From Methylococcaceae bacterium (GTDB lineage Bacteria; Pseudomonadota; Gammaproteobacteria; Methylococcales; Methylococcaceae), in NCBI GenBank assembly GCA_028678445.1, contig JAJRDJ010000179.1, positions 1 to 5,314 of the forward strand: 5,314 nucleotides of DNA. The letters run 5' to 3'. Position 1 is the stretch's first letter, and each line of letters opens with the position of its first letter. The translations under genes were made by a program, and so were the position numbers. The notes beneath the pieces were generated by a model. It searched no databases. It was not told the origin of the DNA and worked only from the letters and a program-made list of their open reading frames with translations. Positions 4,071-5,314 of this stretch are shown in pieces.

Positions 4071-5314
4071 TTAGTAGGGCACGTTGACCATCAGGTAGGC
4101 CTTGTAGGTATCGTCGGGATCGCCCTTTTTGCCGTCTTCGGTCACGGTATTGTCATAGAAGTCGTCGTAGACGGCATAGGAACCGTTCAGGCTGACATCC
4201 ACTTTTTCGAAGAACTTCTTGCCAATGCGGAGGCAACCCTCGTAGCCGAGGGTATCGCCCTCGCGTTCGACTTCAGCACCATTCACTCCGATATTGGCTT
4301 TGTCATCAGCCGCCATGTAGTAGCCGACACCCCACTTCAGGTACATGTCCTGCGGCAGCTTGTGATTGCCGCTGAGGACGAGGGCCATCAGACCGTAGCC
4401 TTGCGTCGCCGCGTCGGCTTCGGCATAACGCTCCTTGCCATCGTTCATGACGTACGGGTCGGTCAGGAATTGCATCTGGTTCTCGCTGACAAACGCATAC
4501 TCGCCCTTGAAGCCCTGCCATGCGCCGATTTCATCCTCTTCGTCGTCTTCGGAGAAGTAGATGGCGCGCAGGCCGATATCGCCGTTCGCCAGCTTGAAGG
4601 TCCCCTTGACGCTGGCTGCATAACCGAAGTAGTCCATGTCTTGGCCAGTAGAGAGCTCCATCTTGCCGTCCTGCGCCAGCACGAAGCCGTCAATACCAAA
4701 CGCGCCAAAGTTCGCCGCGGCATTCACGCCGTAGAAATAGACTTCGTTGTTGCGGACGCTGATGTCGTTCGGGGCACTGTCGCGGTTGTCGTCCATGAAG
4801 TAGCCGTTGATGCCGACCTTGAAGGCGTCGCTGACCTTGTAACTGGCTTCGAGGAGATAGAAGTCGAAGTCGTCCCACTCGTTGCGCCGGTTGGTTTCAT
4901 TGGCTGAACCGGAGGTATAGGAGGTGCCGGTCCCATCCACGTCTTCGTCCCACTTCGAATAGGCGGCATGGATCGTGGCGCCGCCGATCTTCTGGGTGAG
5001 TTGCGCAGCCGCCATGTCGTCGTTGGCCACGATCGACTGGACGTTGTCGGCTACACCCTGAACGCCGAGGCTCAAGTTGGTGTCCTCATATTTCAGGTCG
5101 AGATAGGCCATCTTGGTCTCGACGTTGACACCGTCGGCGCCGCCGCCTTTAAGGTTCGACATGCCGCCCTGACCCCAGGCCGCCTTGTTGTTCTCACCCC
5201 AGGTGGTGTCGACTTCGCCGAAGTACACCAGGCCGACGTAGTCGTTGAGGGTCCAGTTCGCCCGCATGCGCAGACGCTGGTCAATGAACTGCTGGCCCTG
5301 GCCATCTTCCTGGG
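4071..5314 (-). CDS. Putative outer-membrane porin (N-terminus cut off by window edge)
   Basis: The frame is open to the right edge, giving at least 413 codons; the true start lies outside the window. A Met codon at 5267 is internal, because the preceding codons (QFIDQRLR) continue the same strand-like pattern. The sequence shows alternating hydrophobic/polar strands ended by aromatic residues (for example YVGLVYFGEVDTTWG, FDFYLLEASYKV, MYLKWGVGYYMAA, KVDVSLNGSYAVYDDFYD) and ends in ...MVNVPY. A C-terminal aromatic residue is the signal recognised by the BAM assembly machinery. Loops are very acidic, with an EDDEEDE run near residue 235 of the visible part. The pattern fits a beta-barrel porin of about 16 strands of the kind found in Geobacter/Desulfuromonas relatives, with a role in diffusion of small solutes across the outer membrane. 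Substrate cannot be inferred. A terminator follows, so no gene downstream shares its transcript. Confidence 0.82.
   Translation of the reverse strand, partial: QEDGQGQQFIDQRLRMRANWTLNDYVGLVYFGEVDTTWGENNKAAWGQGGMSNLKGGGADGVNVETKMAYLDLKYEDTNLSLGVQGVADNVQSIVANDDMAAAQLTQKIGGATIHAAYSKWDEDVDGTGTSYTSGSANETNRRNEWDDFDFYLLEASYKVSDAFKVGINGYFMDDNRDSAPNDISVRNNEVYFYGVNAAANFGAFGIDGFVLAQDGKMELSTGQDMDYFGYAASVKGTFKLANGDIGLRAIYFSEDDEEDEIGAWQGFKGEYAFVSENQMQFLTDPYVMNDGKERYAEADAATQGYGLMALVLSGNHKLPQDMYLKWGVGYYMAADDKANIGVNGAEVEREGDTLGYEGCLRIGKKFFEKVDVSLNGSYAVYDDFYDNTVTEDGKKGDPDDTYKAYLMVNVPY

Noticed and set aside
3966..4907. Long plus-strand open frame opposite the porin gene
   Set aside because: It covers palindromes, a terminator and the antisense of a convincing beta-barrel gene. 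Its Val/Ala/His-rich translation looks like a shadow of the porin codons.
5265..5267. ATG as the porin start codon
   Set aside because: The frame stays open upstream to the window edge with strand-like sequence, and no signal peptide follows this Met; the real start must lie outside the window.

Overview
The window looks like part of the chromosome of a GC-rich, Gram-negative anaerobe. A Desulfuromonadales/Geobacter-type bacterium is my best guess. That rests on the kinds of genes present (a membrane polyferredoxin, an exported VCBS/FG-GAP repeat protein and an acidic outer-membrane porin) and on the many short intergenic repeats. No rRNA or universal marker gene is present, so the taxonomy is an inference.

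Layout, left to right. (1) The 3' end of a plus-strand gene for a membrane-bound 4Fe-4S protein of the NapH/NosR/YccM type ends at 452, and its stop codon runs into a three-unit octamer repeat. (2) From about 530 to 1202 lies a complete plus-strand RHH antitoxin / ParE-RelE toxin operon with a candidate promoter, a candidate autoregulatory operator, overlapping genes and a strong terminator hairpin. (3) From 1255 to 1750, convergent to it, lies a minus-strand pair of small overlapping genes, DUF4160 then DUF2442, with a near-consensus sigma-70-type promoter. This pair is bracketed by two exact 33-bp copies of the same terminator hairpin (1170-1202 and 1837-1869). (4) A 63-bp array of nine degenerate heptamers (1892-1954) fills the gap before the stop codon of the next gene. 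(5) A 624-residue minus-strand gene encodes an exported protein with an N-terminal FlgT-C-like region, a Pro/Ala-rich linker and a C-terminal calcium-loop (VCBS/FG-GAP) region. (6) A 237-bp intergenic region holds several palindromes and the porin terminator. (7) A minus-strand porin-like beta-barrel gene runs off the right edge, so its N-terminus is missing.

The larger genes are ordinary envelope or electron-transfer genes. The unusual part is the stretch from 453 to about 1958. It packs two small overlapping two-gene modules and several repeat types between the larger genes, which suggests an accessory hot-spot. I see no clearly new large system. The best leads are the DUF4160-DUF2442 pair bracketed by duplicated hairpins, and the recurring CCTCACG loop found in three separate hairpins.
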